From assembly GCF_015595025.1 (NCBI RefSeq), contig NZ_JADNRL010000010.1:173712-237711 (forward strand): a stretch of DNA of 64,000 nucleotides, in the 5' to 3' direction. Within the stretch, counting starts at the first letter, position 1. Each line of letters starts with the position of its first letter. Source of the stretch: Halomonas sp. KAO. GTDB taxonomy: Bacteria > Pseudomonadota > Gammaproteobacteria > Pseudomonadales > Halomonadaceae. The translations under genes and the position numbers were made by a program. This document shows, piece by piece, positions 62,429 to 64,000 of the stretch. Under the pieces are notes generated by a model. That model was not told the origin of the DNA, made no database searches, and worked only from the letters and a program-made list of their open reading frames with translations.

Positions 62429-62640
62429 GCCTGATCGCCCATGATCACGGCGAAGCCCCCTACCACTCGATGGGCGGCGGCTTCGTCGTCGAGGCCCAGG
62501 TGGCGCTACGTGGTGGCGACAGGCAGTTCATCTCGCTGGACAGGGTGATCCGCGCCATGCGTGACACCGGCGCGGACATGCAGGAGAAGTGCAAGGAGAC
62601 CTCGAAAGGCGGCCTCGCCGCCAACGCCATCGGGTGTTGC
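62429..62640 (+). pseudogene. Internally deleted sdaA relic
   Basis: Two pieces of L-serine dehydratase are fused: a segment ending [10 protein letters not shown] (matching [13 protein letters not shown] of sdaA) and the C-terminal [20 protein letters not shown] plus [18 protein letters not shown] and LAANAIGC. Relative to the intact gene, 257 codons between two GCCCAG repeats are missing, in frame. The terminal stop has mutated (TGA to TGC), so the frame runs on to 62679. Clearly a decayed duplicate. Confidence 0.85.
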
Positions 62641-62662
62641 GGGTTATTCCAGGCCGAGAGGA

Positions 62663-63223
62663 CTAAGGGTGCCGCTTGAGCCACTCGGCAGCATCGGTGA
62701 CCTCGGCATAGGCGAAGGCCAACCCAGCCATAAAGGAGGCATGCACCTGAGCGGCCGGCACCGTCACGCCGTTGAACGTCTGATCGTGGGTAGCGCAGGC
62801 GTCCTGCAGCACGGTGACCCCATAGCCGAGATCCGAGGCGGCTCGGGTAGCGGCGTCGATGCACATATGGCTCATGGCGCCGATGACTACCAGATGCTCG
62901 ATACCCTGCGTCTGCAGGTGCTGGTGCAAGTTGGTGCCCAGGAAGGCGTTGACGTTATTCTTGAGAATCACCGCCTCGTTGCTTGACTCCTGCGGTGCCA
63001 TGGAGCGGTGAATATGCGCCCCCTGGCTATCTGGCACAAAGAAGGGAGCCTCGTCGGAAGAGAACTCATGGCGGATATGCACGATGGGTAGAGCATGTTC
63101 GCGGAAATGTTCGAGCACGGCCACGGCCTTCTCGGTGGCAGACTCGATGCCGACCAGCGGCCACTTGCCCTCCGGGAAGTAGTCATTCTGCAGGTCGACG
63201 ATCATCAGGGCGGTAGGACTCAT
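62663..63223 (-). CDS. Isochorismatase-like cysteine hydrolase
   Basis: Cytoplasmic hydrolase of 186 residues. The catalytic triad pattern is complete: Asp in [13 protein letters not shown] (about residue 10), Lys in ILKNNVNAF (about 88) and Cys in [12 protein letters not shown] (about 121). Relatives include nicotinamidases and other amidases; the metal-site His residues of nicotinamidase are not obvious, so substrate is open. ATG at 63223 follows CAGGAGAAC. Its 3' end meets the sdaA relic. Confidence 0.9.
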   Translation of the reverse strand: MSPTALMIVDLQNDYFPEGKWPLVGIESATEKAVAVLEHFREHALPIVHIRHEFSSDEAPFFVPDSQGAHIHRSMAPQESSNEAVILKNNVNAFLGTNLHQHLQTQGIEHLVVIGAMSHMCIDAATRAASDLGYGVTVLQDACATHDQTFNGVTVPAAQVHASFMAGLAFAYAEVTDAAEWLKRHP

Positions 63224-63409
63224 ATCGTTGTTCTCCTGGAAGTAGGCAGTAAACGGGTAGAGCCTGCATCATGACAGAGATACCAGGCCCGATGGAGAGG
63301 CAAAAACCCACGCCTCTGGTACGCCACGATGGCAGACTCGCTCTGATGCTCTGCTTCCACATTAGTCAGTCATTTGACAACGCCCCCGGCGGCGCCGTAA
63401 CTTGAACCC
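63224..63409. other. Intergenic region before the riboswitch pair
   Basis: No gene is visible. It must hold the promoter of the cysteine hydrolase (leftward) and of the riboswitch-led transcript (rightward). I could not pick out a confident -35/-10 pair. Confidence 0.3.
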
Positions 63410-63465
63410 AGCGCCGATTTGACTCCCAGCTTGCGGGCGCTCTACAAGTTCCGCTAAAGCGACGC
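63410..63465 (+). ncRNA. SAM-II-type riboswitch aptamer, copy 1
   Basis: The layout matches the SAM-II core: P1 arms AGCGCC (63410-63415) and GGCGCT (63436-63441) enclose a loop with the conserved GATTTG and CTTGCG, and the 3' segment ends CCGCTAAAGCGAC. A pseudoknot P2 can form between GCTT in the loop and AAGC of CTAAAGCG. SAM-II aptamers bind S-adenosylmethionine and usually repress methionine or SAM-supply genes. A terminator follows within seven bases. Confidence 0.8.
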
Positions 63466-63471
63466 CCAGAG

Positions 63472-63506
63472 CCCGCTTTAGCCCATGCAAAGCGGGTTTT
63501 CTGTTT
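63472..63506 (+). terminator. Riboswitch expression-platform terminator
   Basis: CCCGCTTT (63472-63479) pairs with AAAGCGGG (63489-63496), followed by TTTTCTGTTT. The 5' arm region CGCTTTAGC (63474-63482) is also the exact complement of the aptamer core GCTAAAGCG (63453-63461). The two pairings are mutually exclusive, so ligand binding would free the terminator to form. Confidence 0.8.
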
Positions 63507-63521
63507 CTGGCCCTCGGGCCA

Positions 63522-63575
63522 CCGCCGATTTAAGCACCAACTTGCGGGCGGGATACAAATGCAGCTAAAGCGGCG
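63522..63575 (+). ncRNA. SAM-II-type riboswitch aptamer, copy 2
   Basis: P1 arms CCGCC (63522-63526) and GGCGG (63547-63551) enclose GATTTAA and CTTGCG, followed by GATACAAATGCAGCTAAAGC, closer to the SAM-II consensus than copy 1. It lies about 110 bp downstream of copy 1 in the same direction. No U-tract terminator follows; a GGTCGGC-GCTT-GCCGACC hairpin (63594-63611) stands between it and the ribosome-binding site of the next gene, suggesting translational control. Confidence 0.8.
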
Positions 63576-63652
63576 CACGGCTCCACTCCCCTGGGTCGGC
63601 GCTTGCCGACCACGCTAACCACCGTCTAACAGGGGAATGGGAGACCATCATC

Positions 63653-63911
63653 ATGACCTACCCGACACAGACTACCGCTGGACAACGCCCGAACACCGCG
63701 CGCGACTGCCTCGCAGCACTGGTTCTGACCCAGGATGACCTCGTCCGTCCGGAGCTGCGCGACGATGTCATCCTCGCCAAGCGGTTGCGGCGTCTTGGAA
63801 GCAGCGTCACTGGCCGACAGGATCCGCTGGATGGCGGCCACCGCCCCTGGCGAACTGTTCCTGCAGGAACATCATTCAACCCGTATGCTTGACCCGATCA
63901 CATGGGAGTAG
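63653..63911 (+). pseudogene. Small riboswitch-controlled gene, apparently frameshifted
   Basis: A good site (AGGGGAATGGGAGACC) precedes the ATG at 63653. The frame begins MTYPTQTTAGQRPNTARDCL and continues to ILAKRLRRLG near 63800, then degenerates and stops at 63892. From about 63800 a frame shifted by one base reads EAASLADRIRWMAATAPGEL and then HHSTRMLDPITWE, ending at TAG 63909-63911, twelve bases before the next ATG. Joining the two gives a coherent protein of about 85 residues. I do not recognise it. A sequencing error, a real frameshift or recoding are all possible. Confidence 0.5.
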
Positions 63912-63922
63912 AGGAACCCGAC

Positions 63923-64000
63923 ATGGCACGCAAGGAGGCGACATTGCACCGGCTGGATCGCACGCTGGTGTGGGATGGATTCAAGGCGCTGCTGCCCATC
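63923..64000 (+). CDS. Start of a probable AzlC-type amino-acid exporter subunit (partial)
   Basis: Only the first 26 codons lie in the window: MARKEATLHRLDRTLVWDGF and then KALLPI. The pattern of a charged N-terminus followed by DGF-x-ALLPI resembles AzlC/YgaZ permeases, which export branched-chain amino acids or methionine. GTAGAGG precedes the ATG. Position behind SAM-responsive riboswitches would suit methionine export, but the identification rests on very few residues. Confidence 0.35.
   Translation, partial: MARKEATLHRLDRTLVWDGFKALLPI

Noticed and set aside
1..64000. tRNA or rRNA genes, insertion sequences, prophage or integron elements
   Set aside because: No cloverleaf-type sequences, transposase or integrase proteins, or phage structural genes were seen on either strand.

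Overview
The window reads as a chromosomal segment of a high-GC, halophilic gammaproteobacterium. Halomonas or a close relative in Halomonadaceae is the best fit. This is inferred from protein character (Rsd/AlgQ-like regulator, E. coli-type GshA, Tex, Hsp33, DsbB, an NhaP-like antiporter, a serine-type L-serine dehydratase), from short REP-like palindromes between genes and from overall base composition; no database search was possible. Most of it is ordinary, densely packed core genome. I see no rRNA, tRNA, CRISPR array, insertion sequence or phage gene.

Layout. 0.1-6 kb: malate dehydrogenase, a two-gene RND efflux system and rsd. 6.2-10.8 kb: a complete branched-chain-amino-acid-type ABC importer (binding protein, LivH, LivM, LivG, LivF) facing a kynurenine-formamidase-like hydrolase. 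11.8-16.4 kb: dsbB, gshA and tex. 16.7-24.7 kb: an acyl-CoA synthetase, pckA with a HexR-like operator, hslO, and a small quinone/electrophile-stress regulon (glutathionyl-hydroquinone reductase, LysR regulator, pirin) whose members share a TTCGA-N5-TCGAA site. 24.9-31.3 kb: cell-envelope genes (M23 endopeptidase, ABC exporter, two divergent L,D-transpeptidases).

31.3-38.0 kb is the standout accessory region. A sigma-54 activator with a VpsR-like N-terminus and an outer-membrane beta-barrel gene converge on a four-gene operon on the other strand. That operon encodes a 399-residue Gly-rich secreted protein, a small secreted protein, a C39-type (FapD-like) peptidase and a FapE-like secreted protein. 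It is preceded by a near-consensus -24/-12 promoter and an upstream palindrome. The gene content parallels the Pseudomonas Fap functional-amyloid locus, but the predicted fibre protein is quite different, so I propose a divergent, RpoN-driven surface-fibre system.

38.3-57.6 kb: patatin-like lipase, PhoH, a diguanylate cyclase, carboxylesterase, cold-shock protein, ChaC, a glutamate-synthase-domain protein, a decayed PepSY/two-component locus, a CDF metal exporter, NnrU, PhoD-like phosphatase, PgpA, a DUF533 protein, threonine dehydratase, an antiporter and a long isocitrate dehydrogenase. 57.6-62.7 kb: a glycine/serine module (gcvT, a serine symporter, sdaA) behind two copies of a TTTCC-AATA-GGAAA palindrome, followed by a truncated molybdate-binding-protein relic and an internally deleted sdaA relic. 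63.4-64 kb: two tandem SAM-II-type riboswitches, the first with a terminator whose 5' arm is complementary to the aptamer core. They lead into a small, apparently frameshifted gene and the start of a probable AzlC-type exporter that runs off the end.
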